From Glycomyces sambucus (GTDB lineage: Bacteria; Actinomycetota; Actinomycetes; Mycobacteriales; Micromonosporaceae): a DNA stretch of 64,000 nt. Where the stretch lies: positions 1,062,591 through 1,126,590 of the forward strand of contig NZ_FNGF01000001.1 of the NCBI RefSeq assembly GCF_900102815.1, read 5' to 3'. Shown here in pieces: positions 25,641 to 34,460 of this stretch. Every line of letters starts with the position of its first letter. Within the stretch, counting starts at the first letter, position 1. The notes under the pieces are model-generated. The model worked only from the letters and a program-made list of their open reading frames with translations, searched no databases and was not told where the DNA came from. The position numbers and the translations under genes were made by a program.

Positions 25641-25684
25641 CCCCGGGACCGAGCGGTACGGGACCCTGGACACGGCAGGCCAAA

Positions 25685-26461
25685 ATGAACGGCATGCAAC
25701 TCAACAGTCCTGTCCTCATCACCGGAGCGAGCCACGGCCTGGGCCAGGCCACCGCGTCGCTCCTGGCCTCCCAAGGCGTCCCGCTGGCCCTGTGCGCCCG
25801 GAACGCCGCGCCCCTGAACGAGTTCGCCGCGAAGCTCCGCGCCGAGCACGACGTCCAGGTCGCGGCGCGGGCACTGGATGTGAACGACGCCGAGATGCTC
25901 ACCGAGTTCGCGCACGAGGCCGGGCGCCGCCTGGGCGACCTCGGCGGCGTGGTCGCGAACGTCGGCGGCGCGCGCGGGCGCAGCCTCGTCGACACCGAGG
26001 CCGACGACTGGGCCTACACGCTCGGCGTCAACGTCGTCAGCGCCATGACCGCGCTCAAGGCGTCGCTGCCGCAGCTGCGCCGCACCCGCGGTGCGGCCGT
26101 GCTCGTGTCCTCGATCTCCGGCGCGAAGCCCTCCCCCGGGCTCGCGTACGGCTCCACGAAGGCCGCGCTCAACCACGCCGCGACGGTGCTCGGCCGCGAA
26201 CTCGGCCCCAGCGGCGTCCGCGTCAACGCGGTCGCCCCCGGCTCGATGCTCATCCCCGACCGCAACTGGGACCGCCTGCGCGTGGCCGACCCCGGCCGCT
26301 ACGAGGCGTTCCTCGACGAGTTCCCCTCGCGCCAGTTGCTCGACCCCGGGGACGTGGCCGAGGTCATCGCGTTCCTGCTGTCGGACAAGGCGAGAGCGGT
26401 GAACGGCGCCGTCGTGCCGGTCGACGGCGGCCAGAACGCCCCGAGCGCCTACGGCTACTAG
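25685..26461 (+). CDS. Short-chain dehydrogenase/reductase
   Basis: A 258-residue classical SDR with a Rossmann fold. The cofactor loop is TGASHGLGQA, the structural NVGG replaces the usual NNAG, the catalytic Ser lies in SSISGAK and the active-site pair in YGSTKAAL. The C-terminus (VVPVDGGQNAPS) is the usual SDR ending. Substrate unknown. ATG at 25685 is used; a second ATG three codons later is possible. It lies 95 bases after the des operon behind a terminator, so a role in siderophore making is not implied. Its stop overlaps that of the convergent MFS gene by four bases (CTAG). Confidence 0.88.
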   Translation: MNGMQLNSPVLITGASHGLGQATASLLASQGVPLALCARNAAPLNEFAAKLRAEHDVQVAARALDVNDAEMLTEFAHEAGRRLGDLGGVVANVGGARGRSLVDTEADDWAYTLGVNVVSAMTALKASLPQLRRTRGAAVLVSSISGAKPSPGLAYGSTKAALNHAATVLGRELGPSGVRVNAVAPGSMLIPDRNWDRLRVADPGRYEAFLDEFPSRQLLDPGDVAEVIAFLLSDKARAVNGAVVPVDGGQNAPSAYGY

Positions 26462-27729
26462 GCCGCCTCCTCCGCGGCGGTCGGGCCGGAGATCCGGCCC
26501 ATCAAGAACGGGACCACGCACAGGGTGACCACGGCGCAGAACACGCAGAGCATCCCGTAGCTCGCGTACTCCACGATCGGGCCCGACGCGATGCCCGCGC
26601 CCATCGCGGCCAGGCCCATGACCAGGTCGGAGAACCCCTGCGTGGACGGGCGCTGCGCCGGGGAGACCGCGCCGGTCACCAGCGCGGCCGCGGCGACGGT
26701 CATCGCCGACCAGCCGAGGCCGAGCAGGACCAGGCCGATCGAGAGGCGCACGTGGTCGTCCGCGGGCGAGGAGCCCGCGACCGCGCACGCCGCGACCAGG
26801 ATCGCGGTGCCGGCCACCAGGACCGGGCGCGAGCCGTGGCGGTCGACGAGGCGGCCGACGACGGGCGCCAGCGCGTACATGCCGCCGATGTGGAGGCCGA
26901 GGATCACGCCGACGACGGTGAGGGCCTGCTCGGGGTCGGCCATGCCGTGCCGGATGTGGAGGGCGGTCATGGCCATGACCCCGACCATGACGAAGTGCCC
27001 GAGGGCCGCGGCGACCACGCCGGTGCGCACCGCGGGGTTCGACTTCGCGGTGCGGTACCCGTCGGCGATCGAGCGGCGCGGCGCGTCGGTCTCGCCGCTG
27101 AGCTCGCGGGCCGTCAGGAGCGGGTCGGGGCGCAGGAACACCCCGATGATCAGCGCGGTCAGGACGCACAGGACGCCCATGGCGACCATCGAGCCGACGT
27201 ACGCGGGCCCGCCGACCGCCGCGGACCACCAGCGCTCGGCGAGCGCGGCCACCGAGGGGCCGACGACCGAGCCGATCGTGGTGGCCCACACGACGATCGC
27301 CAGGTGCGAGCCGCGCTTGGCCGCGGGGGCGAGGTCGGCCGCGGCGTACCGCGACTGGAGGCCCGCGAACGACGCCGAGCCGAGCAGGAAGTACCCGAGG
27401 ACGGCCACGGGGGCGTTGTCGAGGTGGATCGCGGCGATGATGACGAGCGTGCCGGCCACCGCGCACGCGTAGCCGAACGCGAGGCCGCCGCGGCGGCCGA
27501 AGCGCTCGGTGATGCGCACGGCCGGGACCACGACGAGCGCGGAGCCGCCCACGAAGAGGCTCTGGGCGAGCCCGGCGTACGTCGAGGAGCCGGTCATGTC
27601 CTCGACGAGGAGCGCGCCGACGGCGATGCCGATGCCGACGGCCAGGCCGCCGATGACCTGCGTGGCGAAGAGGGTCCGCAGGACGCGTCGTTGCAAGAGG
27701 GTCGTGTCCGGGTGTGCAGTCGCGGTCAC
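26458..27729 (-). CDS. MFS transporter, probable exporter
   Basis: A 423-residue major facilitator protein with twelve predicted helices. The loop after helix 2 reads RITERFGRRGGLAFG, the MFS signature, and the second half has GRLVDRHGSRPVLVAG. GTG start with AAAGGAA upstream. It follows the MocR gene on the same strand with a hairpin between, and converges on the SDR. The wording resembles drug/metabolite efflux proteins. Export of desferrioxamine is conceivable from position but there is no iron box in front of it, so this is speculation. Confidence 0.83.
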   Translation of the reverse strand: MTATAHPDTTLLQRRVLRTLFATQVIGGLAVGIGIAVGALLVEDMTGSSTYAGLAQSLFVGGSALVVVPAVRITERFGRRGGLAFGYACAVAGTLVIIAAIHLDNAPVAVLGYFLLGSASFAGLQSRYAAADLAPAAKRGSHLAIVVWATTIGSVVGPSVAALAERWWSAAVGGPAYVGSMVAMGVLCVLTALIIGVFLRPDPLLTARELSGETDAPRRSIADGYRTAKSNPAVRTGVVAAALGHFVMVGVMAMTALHIRHGMADPEQALTVVGVILGLHIGGMYALAPVVGRLVDRHGSRPVLVAGTAILVAACAVAGSSPADDHVRLSIGLVLLGLGWSAMTVAAAALVTGAVSPAQRPSTQGFSDLVMGLAAMGAGIASGPIVEYASYGMLCVFCAVVTLCVVPFLMGRISGPTAAEEAA

Positions 27730-27776
27730 GGGGGGTTCCTTTCTGGAGTTGTCGGGCGAATCGGGTGGTCCGCCCG

Positions 27777-27800
27777 GGGCGCCGCCGGGGGGCGGCGCCC
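27777..27800 (-). terminator. Hairpin after the MocR gene
   Basis: A perfect 10-bp stem GGGCGCCGCC/GGCGGCGCCC with a GGGG loop begins three bases beyond the MocR stop. There is no T-run, so it may attenuate rather than fully end transcription into the MFS gene. Confidence 0.5.
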
Positions 27801-27802
27801 GG

Positions 27803-29113
27803 TCAGACCGGCGGCGCCGCCGGTCCGGAGGCGTAGACGATCGCGTCGGCGACCGCGGGTGCGGCCTCGGGTTCGAGGCGGGCGGTGCTCACCCGGATCG
27901 CCTGGGCGCCGTGGAAGGAGAAGCCGCGGCCGGGGGCCACGGCGTACCCGGCGTCGCGCAGGGAGACGACGGCGGCGGTCTCGTCGGCGACCGGGACCCA
28001 CAGGTTGAGGCCGGAGGTGCCCCACGTGTCGATGCCGCGCGCCGCGAGCGCGTCGCGCAGGGCCGCTTGGCGTTCGGAGTAGACGCGGCCCGCGTGCCGG
28101 ACCCGGGCGGCCGTGTCCTCGTCGGTCCACGCGGCGATGACGAAGTGCTGGAGGATGCACGAGACCCAGCCGTGGCCGAGGGCCATGCGTCCCTGGAGGC
28201 GGGCCTTCGTGTCGGGGTCGGCGGCCACGAGCGCGGTGCGCAGGTCGGGGCCGTAGGGCTTGGAGACCGAGCGGACGAACATCCAGTGCTCGGCCGCGTC
28301 GGCGACGAAGCGCAGCGGCGTGCGCGAGAGCTCGGCCCAGTGGTCGTCCTCGATGACGAAGACGCCCCGGTGGCGCTCGACCACCTCCCGGAGCTCGGCG
28401 GCGCGGGCCTCGGACACCGCTGCGCCCGTGGGGTTCTGGCCGCGCGAGGTGAGGATGAACGCGCGGGCGCCGGAGGCGAGGGCGGCGTCCAGCTCCGCGG
28501 CGATCGGGCCCTCGCCGTCGATCGCGACCGGCGTAACCTGGTATCCGGCCGACAGCAGCAGGTCGCGGCCGTTGGCCCAGGTGGGCTCCTCGACGGCGAC
28601 GGTGTCGCCGGGTTCGAGCCGGGCCGCGAGGCCCCGTTCGAAGGCGTCCAGGGCGCCGGAGGTCACGGTGAGCTCGCCGCGGACGCCGTCGGCGGCGAAG
28701 CGGTCGCGGGCGAGGTCGAGGAGGTCGGGGCAGGGGCCGCCGTCGCGGTAGTTGCCGTGGACGATGTCGACGCCGGGCTTGAGGGCGCCGAGGTCGGGCA
28801 GCAGGTCGGTGTCGGGCTCGCCGGAGACGAGGTCGCGCACTCCAGAAGGGACCGTGAGGGTCCCGGTGGGGGTGAAGGCGGAGCGCTGGCGCACGAAGGT
28901 GCCGGCGCGGCCGCCGGTCTCGACCACGCCGCGCTCGCGCAGCCGCCGGTAGGCGGAGGCGACGGTGCCGGGCGCGACCCCGAGGTCGGCGGCGAGCTTG
29001 CGGACGGGGGGCAGGGTGCGGCCGGGCGCGAGCCGTCCGGCGCGCACGCCGGCCTCGACGCTGGCGGCGATCTCGGTTGCCGCCGTTCCGGTGATCTGAT
29101 ACTGTACCGACAT
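27803..29113 (-). CDS. MocR-type regulator (GntR DNA-binding plus aminotransferase fold)
   Basis: A 436-residue MocR protein: an N-terminal GntR winged helix-turn-helix (LPPVRKLAADLGVAPGTVASAYRRL) joined by a linker to a type I aminotransferase-like domain. PLP-binding features remain, with the lysine in RSVSKPYGPDLR and TSRGQNPTGAAVS matching the NPTG motif. MocR proteins sense PLP or amino acids and often control vitamin B6, GABA or transport genes. ATG at 29113; a GTG two codons earlier is possible. It is divergent from a PNPOx-like FMN-binding protein, a common partner arrangement, with a palindrome between them. Confidence 0.88.
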   Translation of the reverse strand: MSVQYQITGTAATEIAASVEAGVRAGRLAPGRTLPPVRKLAADLGVAPGTVASAYRRLRERGVVETGGRAGTFVRQRSAFTPTGTLTVPSGVRDLVSGEPDTDLLPDLGALKPGVDIVHGNYRDGGPCPDLLDLARDRFAADGVRGELTVTSGALDAFERGLAARLEPGDTVAVEEPTWANGRDLLLSAGYQVTPVAIDGEGPIAAELDAALASGARAFILTSRGQNPTGAAVSEARAAELREVVERHRGVFVIEDDHWAELSRTPLRFVADAAEHWMFVRSVSKPYGPDLRTALVAADPDTKARLQGRMALGHGWVSCILQHFVIAAWTDEDTAARVRHAGRVYSERQAALRDALAARGIDTWGTSGLNLWVPVADETAAVVSLRDAGYAVAPGRGFSFHGAQAIRVSTARLEPEAAPAVADAIVYASGPAAPPV

Positions 29114-29123
29114 AACCACAGCA

Positions 29124-29137
29124 TTGTATCAGTACAA
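29124..29137. promoter_or_regulatory. Palindrome in the MocR/FMN-protein divergent region
   Basis: TTGTATCAGTACAA has 5-bp arms TTGTA/TACAA around TCAG, in an unusually AT-rich patch eleven bases upstream of the MocR start. A related GATACTGTAC lies at 29098-29107. On the minus strand the left arm reads TACAAT, which could serve as a -10 box for a very short leader. Likely MocR operator and promoter region. Confidence 0.5.
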
Positions 29138-29161
29138 ATAAGCGGATGGGAGCCCCCCTCG

Positions 29162-29779
29162 ATGTCCACCCTCGAATGCCCCTACAGCGGCCGGTTCGAG
29201 CAGACCGAGCGCACGACCCCGAAGCGCTCGCGCGAGCGGGTCACCTACGAGCGGGCCGAGTCCTACCGGGTCCTGGACGAGGCGCTGTTCGTCGACCTCG
29301 CCTTCGTCGGCCCCGACGGCGCGCCCCGCGTCCTCCCCACCTTCCATGTGCGCGTTGGCGACACGCTCTACCTGCACGGCTCGACCGGCAGCAGCATGGG
29401 CCTGGGCGGCCGCGAGGGCTTCCCGGTGAGCGTCACCGCCACCGTCGTCGACGGGCTCGTGTTCTCCAAGAGCTGGTTCCACCACTCCATGAACTACCGC
29501 AGCGTCGTCGTCCACGCGAACGCCCGGCTGGTCGAGGACGCCGACGAGCGCTGGAACGTCTTCAAGGCCCTCATCGACCGCTTCGCCGAGGGCCGCTCCG
29601 AGCGGTCCCGGGAGGCGAGCGTGAAGGAGAACGCCATGTCGGCGCTGCTCGCGATCCCGCTCGAAGAGGTCTCGATCAAGCAGCGCGCGGGCGGCCCGGT
29701 CGAGGAGCCCGGGGACGAGGACCTGCCCTTCGAGAACGGTGTCGCGAACGTGCGAACCCTGGTGACCGGGCGGTTGTAG
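29162..29779 (+). CDS. Pyridoxamine 5'-phosphate oxidase-like FMN-binding protein
   Basis: A 205-residue split-barrel protein of the PNPOx-like group. The segments LFVDLAFVGPDGAPRVLPTF, LYLHGSTGSSM and KSWFHHSMNYRSVVVHANAR are those of the 'flavin-nucleotide-binding' family near NimA-like and general stress proteins. It probably binds FMN or F420 rather than acting as a true PdxH. ATG 29162 has GGAG about ten bases upstream. Divergent from the MocR gene, which probably regulates it; followed by a terminator shared with the convergent ThuA-like gene. Confidence 0.85.
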   Translation: MSTLECPYSGRFEQTERTTPKRSRERVTYERAESYRVLDEALFVDLAFVGPDGAPRVLPTFHVRVGDTLYLHGSTGSSMGLGGREGFPVSVTATVVDGLVFSKSWFHHSMNYRSVVVHANARLVEDADERWNVFKALIDRFAEGRSERSREASVKENAMSALLAIPLEEVSIKQRAGGPVEEPGDEDLPFENGVANVRTLVTGRL

Positions 29780-29901
29780 ACTCCGATCCGCGCGGTGCCG
29801 GACCGGCTCCGCCCCGTGGCCGTATGGGTGCTCCGGGGTGTGAGCGGGTCGTGGGAACTTCCGGCTCGGAGCCGTCCGGCACCGCGTCCCCGGACACGAC
29901 G

Positions 29902-29928
29902 AAGGGCGGGCCTGCGGCCCGCCCTTTT
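29902..29928. terminator. Bidirectional terminator with T-run
   Basis: AAGGGCGGGCC pairs with GGCCCGCCCTT around TGC (29902-29912 with 29916-29926), followed by TTTT. It separates the convergent FMN-binding and ThuA-like genes. Confidence 0.85.
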
Positions 29929-29936
29929 CGCACGTG

Positions 29937-30827
29937 TCAGACGCCGGCCCGCACCGGCGGGTCCGCGGCCGGTTCGCTCTCGGCGCCTTCGGATTCGCGC
30001 AGGGCCTCGTCCTTGTCGAGGCGCCACACGGCGATGGAGCCGCCGCCCGCGACCGCCACCACGAAGAGCACGAACGTCCAGGTGTAGGGCCACTCGGGGG
30101 CCGCGTCCTCGGAGTTCTGGAGGAGCATGCCCTGCTCCCCCGCCGCCCACCAGATGCCCTGGCGGATGAGCTGGAGGAAGTCGCGGTCGCCCCAGGTCTT
30201 GCCGGTGCCGCCCGGGGAGGCGTAGAACGCGTTGTAGGACTCGGAGTTCCAGGCGACGGGGTCACCGGAGCCGAGCTGCGCGAGGATCGTCGACTCCGGT
30301 TGCGCGGGTTCGGGATCGAAGTAGTACCAGCGCTCGGTGACCTTGAGCTCCTCGTCGAGGCCGTCGGTGATCGGCGAGCCCGCGTTGAACGCGACCTCCT
30401 GCTCGGAGGCCGGCTCCACCGGGGGCGTGAGCGCCGTGGCGCCCAGCAGCTCCTGGTAGAAGTCCCAGTCGGGTTCGCTCGCCGCCGCGGCGTTGGTGGC
30501 GACGAAGCCGCCGCCGCGGGAGAGGAACGAGTGGAGCGACGCCTCCTGGGTCTCGTCCAGGATGTCGGCGCCGGTGTTGAGGAACATGACCACGTCGGTG
30601 CCGTCGAGGTCCTCGAGGTCCGCGGGGGTGCCCTCGACGAGGGTGAAGCTCCAGCGGCGGGCCTCCATGTGGAGGCGTTCGAGCGCGAAGTCGGCCACGT
30701 CCTGGGCCTCGTTCCCGGTCGTCAGCACCAGGACCGTGGGGCCGCCGGCGGCGAGCGCCGCCGAAGGGGCGAAGGCGGGCGCGCAGGCCAACGCGACGAC
30801 GATGCACAGTCGCAGGAGGGTTCTCAC
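29937..30827 (-). CDS. ThuA-like domain protein, secreted and membrane-anchored
   Basis: A 296-residue protein. A signal peptide (basic start, hydrophobic to about 25, ending ALAAGG) precedes a ThuA-like class I glutamine-amidotransferase-fold domain with VLVLTTGNEAQDVADFALE, DVVMFLNTGADIL, HSFLSRGGGFVATNAA and the C-terminal RDFLQLIRQGIWWAAGE. A single hydrophobic helix near residues 250-270 then anchors it, with a short charged cytoplasmic tail. ThuA domains are linked to trehalose or glycoside use and to sugar-dehydrogenase partners, but this extracellular, anchored form is not assigned to any substrate. Converges on the FMN-binding protein. Confidence 0.8.
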   Translation of the reverse strand: MRTLLRLCIVVALACAPAFAPSAALAAGGPTVLVLTTGNEAQDVADFALERLHMEARRWSFTLVEGTPADLEDLDGTDVVMFLNTGADILDETQEASLHSFLSRGGGFVATNAAAASEPDWDFYQELLGATALTPPVEPASEQEVAFNAGSPITDGLDEELKVTERWYYFDPEPAQPESTILAQLGSGDPVAWNSESYNAFYASPGGTGKTWGDRDFLQLIRQGIWWAAGEQGMLLQNSEDAAPEWPYTWTFVLFVVAVAGGGSIAVWRLDKDEALRESEGAESEPAADPPVRAGV

Positions 30828-30861
30828 GCGCCCACCATATCGGGCTTCGCTGCGGGGCGGG

Positions 30862-31761
30862 TCAGCCGCAGTGGCTCCAGCCGCTCGTCCACGTGGTCGA
30901 GCCGACCGAGCCGCCCCACTTGACGCAGGTGTTCGGCGCGGACTTCTTCACCGGCCCCGCGTAGTAGGAGAAGTTCCCGGAGTCCTTCGTGACGGTGCCG
31001 CCTTCGACCTGGAGGGTCGAGGAGACCGCGGAGGCGGTGCCGACGCTGGTGTACTTCAGCGTCACGACGCAGTTGTACCCGTTGGAGGCGTTGTACATCA
31101 GGAAGATCGCCCCGACGGTGCCGAGCGCGTGCTGGTTGATCTGGGAGTAGCCGGACCCGCAGACCTCGCCGGGCGTGTACGGGTTCCCGCCGCCGGAGCA
31201 GCCGTTGGTGGAGGTGATGGCCTTCTTGGTGCCCTGCGGGACCGAGACGCCCTCGACCACGGGGCTGACGACCGTGCCGCTGGCGTTGCGCTGCTCGTAG
31301 TGCAGGTGCGGCGCGTTGGAGCCGCCGGTCGAGCCGACCGTGCCGATGATCGTCCCCTGCGAGACGCTCATGCTGGAGCCGGGGGCCTTCACCTGGGTGG
31401 CGAGGTGGGCGTAGCGGGTGCTGGTGCCGTCGGAGTGCACGACCTTGACCCAGCGGCCGTAGCTCGTGGAGCCCTCGTTGTAGAAGTAGGCGGTGCCGGC
31501 CGCGGTGGCGCGCACGTTCTCGCCGTTGATCGCGTCGGACCCGTAGGTCTGCCAGTCGATCGACTTGGCGGGGTTGTGCGCCGGGGTGCCGATCCAGTTG
31601 TTCGCGTAGAACGTCTTGTTGCAGTTGAACGGGCTCTTGTGGGAGACGGCCTGCGCCGTGAAGTCGTCGGCGTTCGAGACCAGGGTCGGCGCGAAGGCTG
31701 CGACGGCCGCGGTAAGGAGCGCCGCGACGAGGAGTGCGATTCGTCGGTTGCGGTGTCTCAT
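30862..31761 (-). CDS. Secreted M23-family metallopeptidase (LytM-like)
   Basis: A 299-residue exported protein: RHRNRR start, hydrophobic signal and Ala-rich cleavage region. The M23 domain follows (about residues 45-170) with SIDWQTYGSDAINGENVRAT, where the zinc ligand Asp sits, then STRYAHLAT and the PHLHYEQ motif that supplies the catalytic HxH. The C-terminal 110 residues form a Cys-containing beta-rich domain (GEVCGSGYSQINQHALGTVG) that may bind the cell wall. It should cut peptidoglycan cross-bridges or related peptides outside the cell. Start uncertain: ATG 31761 begins a normal signal peptide, but a GTG at 31785 is open too and neither has a clear ribosome binding site. Confidence 0.85.
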   Translation of the reverse strand: MRHRNRRIALLVAALLTAAVAAFAPTLVSNADDFTAQAVSHKSPFNCNKTFYANNWIGTPAHNPAKSIDWQTYGSDAINGENVRATAAGTAYFYNEGSTSYGRWVKVVHSDGTSTRYAHLATQVKAPGSSMSVSQGTIIGTVGSTGGSNAPHLHYEQRNASGTVVSPVVEGVSVPQGTKKAITSTNGCSGGGNPYTPGEVCGSGYSQINQHALGTVGAIFLMYNASNGYNCVVTLKYTSVGTASAVSSTLQVEGGTVTKDSGNFSYYAGPVKKSAPNTCVKWGGSVGSTTWTSGWSHCG

Positions 31762-31833
31762 AAGGGGAACGTACCGAAATTTCACTCCGTTGTGAAGGTC
31801 ACATTTGAAGAAAACTTTCTTACATGGAAGCAG

Positions 31834-31861
31834 CCGCGCCCCCGCTCGTGCGGAGGCGCGG
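31834..31861 (-). terminator. Hairpin after the ABC exporter operon
   Basis: CCGCGCCCCCGC (31834-31845) pairs with GCGGAGGCGCGG (31850-31861), one wobble, TCGT loop. It lies just beyond the stop of the leftward ABC permease gene. Confidence 0.6.
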
Positions 31862-31879
31862 CCTGCTGCTTGACCGCTG

Positions 31880-32677
31880 CTACTTATACAGAGCCCGTGC
31901 CAGTCGGCGCTGGGCGATCCACATCCCGCCGACCGCCAGCGCGAGGAGGTACGCGATGTGCACCAGCATCATCGGGCCGAGCTGGCCCAGGCTGATGCCG
32001 CGCACCAGCTCGATGCCGTGGTACAGCGGCATGACGTAGACGATCGGCTGCGCGAAGCCGGGGTAGGACTCGACGGGCGTGAAGGTGCCGCCGAACAGGA
32101 ACATCGCGAAGACGACGGCGTTCATCCAGTCGAAGTCGGTCCAGTCCCGGAACAGGGTGGCGAGGGTGAGGCCGATGCCGGCGAACGCGAGCGCGATGAA
32201 CACGCACGCGGGGACCGCCAGGAGCGCCCACCAGGAGTCGAGGAGTCCGAAGAGCCCCATGACGACCACGAACGCGCCGATGTAGGTGAAGCCGCGGATG
32301 AGGGCCCACCAGACCTCGCCGAGGGCGACGTCGGCGGGCCGCAGCGGGGTGTTGAGGATGCCGTCGTAGACCTTCATCCACTTGAACTTGGCGAAGACGT
32401 TGACGGAGGTCTCGGCGAGCACGCCCATCATGGCGGCGTTGGCGAGGATCGCGGGGGCGACGTACGCGGTGTAGGAGACGGTGGAGCCGTCGGGGAGGGT
32501 GAGGTCCCCGACGAGGGCGCCGACGCCGAATCCGAAGGCGAACAGGAACAGCAGCGACTCGACGGCGCCGGAGAGGATGAGGATCCAGGCCCGGCGCATG
32601 GCGATCCAGTTGCGGTTGAGCAGTGCCCCGGAGTTGCGGAGGCCGGCGCGGGCGGCGCCGTAGGCGATGACGGACAC
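31880..32677 (-). CDS. ABC-2 type exporter permease 2
   Basis: A 265-residue permease of the ABC-2/DrrB-NodJ type with six predicted helices. Landmarks are the amphipathic N-terminus, KWMKVYDGILNTPLRPADVALGEVWW, and FGGTFTPVESYPGFAQPIVYVMPLYHGIELVRG near the C-terminus, the typical ABC-2 signature. GTG at 32677 with AGGAG upstream sets the start, eight bases after the previous gene stop; a longer open frame overlaps that gene and is rejected. Together with the next permease and ATPase it forms a heterodimeric exporter; drug, lipid or polysaccharide cargo cannot be told apart. Confidence 0.87.
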   Translation of the reverse strand: MSVIAYGAARAGLRNSGALLNRNWIAMRRAWILILSGAVESLLFLFAFGFGVGALVGDLTLPDGSTVSYTAYVAPAILANAAMMGVLAETSVNVFAKFKWMKVYDGILNTPLRPADVALGEVWWALIRGFTYIGAFVVVMGLFGLLDSWWALLAVPACVFIALAFAGIGLTLATLFRDWTDFDWMNAVVFAMFLFGGTFTPVESYPGFAQPIVYVMPLYHGIELVRGISLGQLGPMMLVHIAYLLALAVGGMWIAQRRLARALYK

Positions 32678-32685
32678 GCGGGCTC

Positions 32686-33510
32686 CTAGAAGTTCAGGCG
32701 GCGCTCGATGACGCGGCGGGCGGCGAACCAGCCGGTCACGGCGAGCAGCGCCAGGTAGGCGATGTGGACGTAGGGCGGGAGGGCGGGCGCGGTGCCGGCG
32801 GTGGCGGCTCGCGCGAGCTCGGTGCCGTGCCACAGCGGGGAGATCCACACCAGCGGCTGGAGGAACCCGGGCATCTGGTCGGCGGGGAAGAAGACCCCGG
32901 AGAACAGGGAGACGGGCATGACGGCGAACCGGAAGATCATGTTCAGGTTCGAGTCGTTCTTGATGCTGGAGGCCCAGCAGTGGAGCCAGGGGGCCATCGC
33001 GGCGGAGACGAGTCCGGCGGCGATGACGGCGAACGCCGCCCACCAGGAGGTGTAGACGCCGAAGAACGCGAGGACGACGGCGACGATGGTGCAGTTCGTG
33101 AAGGGCCGGAACAGGGCCGCGTACGCGAGGTGGCCGTTGAGGATGTCGACCGGGCGCAGCGGGGTGGCGCGCTGGGCGAGGTAGCCGCCGCCCCAGTCGG
33201 CGTAGCCGCCGAAGACGGGGAAGACCATGTCGTTGCCGAGCATCATGACCGCGACGGAGCAGATGAGGCCGGGGGCGATGAACTCGGCGTAGGTGAGGCC
33301 GCCGACGGAGGCCGAGTCGATGTAGGCGCCGACGCCGATGCCGATCGAGACCATGTAGAGGACGGGCAGGAGCACGGAGGTGAAGACGGTGCCGTGCCAG
33401 ACGTGCCGGTAGAGGGCGAGCTGGAGGTGGAAGGCCCGCCAGGCGCCGTCGAGTGCGGTCGGGGCGGTGCGGTCGGCGGTGGCGGGGGCCTGGGCGGTGG
33501 TCGTGGTCAC
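32686..33510 (-). CDS. ABC-2 type exporter permease 1
   Basis: A 274-residue ABC-2 permease. The first 25 residues are Thr/Ala-rich, followed by six predicted helices. It carries GGYLAQRATPLRPVDILNGH and the signature FSGVFFPADQMPGFLQPLVWISPLWHGTELAR, parallel to its partner. Its start overlaps the stop of the ATPase gene by four bases (33507-33510), giving translational coupling. The homologous-but-distinct pair implies a heterodimeric membrane pore. Confidence 0.87.
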   Translation of the reverse strand: MTTTTAQAPATADRTAPTALDGAWRAFHLQLALYRHVWHGTVFTSVLLPVLYMVSIGIGVGAYIDSASVGGLTYAEFIAPGLICSVAVMMLGNDMVFPVFGGYADWGGGYLAQRATPLRPVDILNGHLAYAALFRPFTNCTIVAVVLAFFGVYTSWWAAFAVIAAGLVSAAMAPWLHCWASSIKNDSNLNMIFRFAVMPVSLFSGVFFPADQMPGFLQPLVWISPLWHGTELARAATAGTAPALPPYVHIAYLALLAVTGWFAARRVIERRLNF

Positions 33511-34460
33511 GACTCGGCCTCCACGAGGGCGCGGCCGGTGAGTCGCAGGAAGACGTCTTCGAGGGTGGCGCGGCGGGCGAGGACGGAGGTCGGGTGGACG
33601 TCGCGGGCCTCGAGCGCGGCGTTCGTGTCGTCGGCGTCGTCGGTGTAGACGAGGATCTTGTCGGGCAGGGGCTCGATCTGGGCGCCGACGCCGTCGAGGG
33701 TGTGGGCGAGGGCGGCGAGTTCGGCGGTGTGGGCGGTGCCGAAGCGCAGCTCCACGACCTCCTTGGTGACGTGGGTGTCGATGAGTTCGCGGGGGGAGCC
33801 GGAGGCGATGATGCGGCCTTCGTCCATGACGACGAGGCGGTCGCAGAGCTGCTCGGCCTCGTCCATGTAGTGGGTGGTGAGGAGGATGGAGACGCCGCGG
33901 TGCTTGAGCTGGAAGAGGCGCTCCCAGACGAGGTGGCGGGCCTGGGGGTCGAGGCCGGTGGTGGGTTCGTCGAGGATGACCAGTTCGGGGTCGTTGATGA
34001 GGGAGCGGGCGATGGCGAGGCGGCGCTGCATGCCGCCGGAGAGGTCGGAGACCTGGTCCTTGGCGCGCGAGGTGAGCTGGACGAAGTCGAGGAGCTCGGC
34101 GGCCTTCGCGCGGGCCTCCTTCTTCCTGATGCCGAAGTAGCGGGCGTAGACGACGAGGTTCTCGAACACGGTGAGCATGTCGTCGAGGGTGTTGTCCTGG
34201 GGGACGACCCCGAGGCGGGCGCGGATCTCGGCGCCCTGGGTGTGGGGGTCGCGGCCGAAGACCTCGAGGGTGCCGCCGGTGGGCTGGGAGACGCAGCCGA
34301 TCATCCGCATGGTGGTGGACTTCCCGGCGCCGTTCGCGCCGAGGAACCCGAACGCCTCGCCGCGCCGGATCGCGAAGTCGACGCCGCGGACGGCCTCGTG
34401 CTCGCCGTACTTCTTCCGCAGGTCGGCGGCACTGACCAGGATCTCGTTGTCATCAGGCAT
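33507..34460 (-). CDS. ABC exporter ATPase (DrrA/NodI type)
   Basis: A 317-residue ATPase. Walker A is GANGAGKSTT, the Q-loop region GVVPQDNTLDDMLTVFENL, the signature LSGGMQRRL, Walker B LVILDEPTTGLDPQ and the switch His in TTHYMDEAEQL. This wording is that of the DrrA/NodI/CcmA group that drives ABC-2 exporters. The C-terminal 90 residues form the small accessory domain usual in this group, ending RRATLEDVFLRLTG. First gene of the three-gene leftward operon. Confidence 0.9.
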   Translation of the reverse strand: MPDDNEILVSAADLRKKYGEHEAVRGVDFAIRRGEAFGFLGANGAGKSTTMRMIGCVSQPTGGTLEVFGRDPHTQGAEIRARLGVVPQDNTLDDMLTVFENLVVYARYFGIRKKEARAKAAELLDFVQLTSRAKDQVSDLSGGMQRRLAIARSLINDPELVILDEPTTGLDPQARHLVWERLFQLKHRGVSILLTTHYMDEAEQLCDRLVVMDEGRIIASGSPRELIDTHVTKEVVELRFGTAHTAELAALAHTLDGVGAQIEPLPDKILVYTDDADDTNAALEARDVHPTSVLARRATLEDVFLRLTGRALVEAES

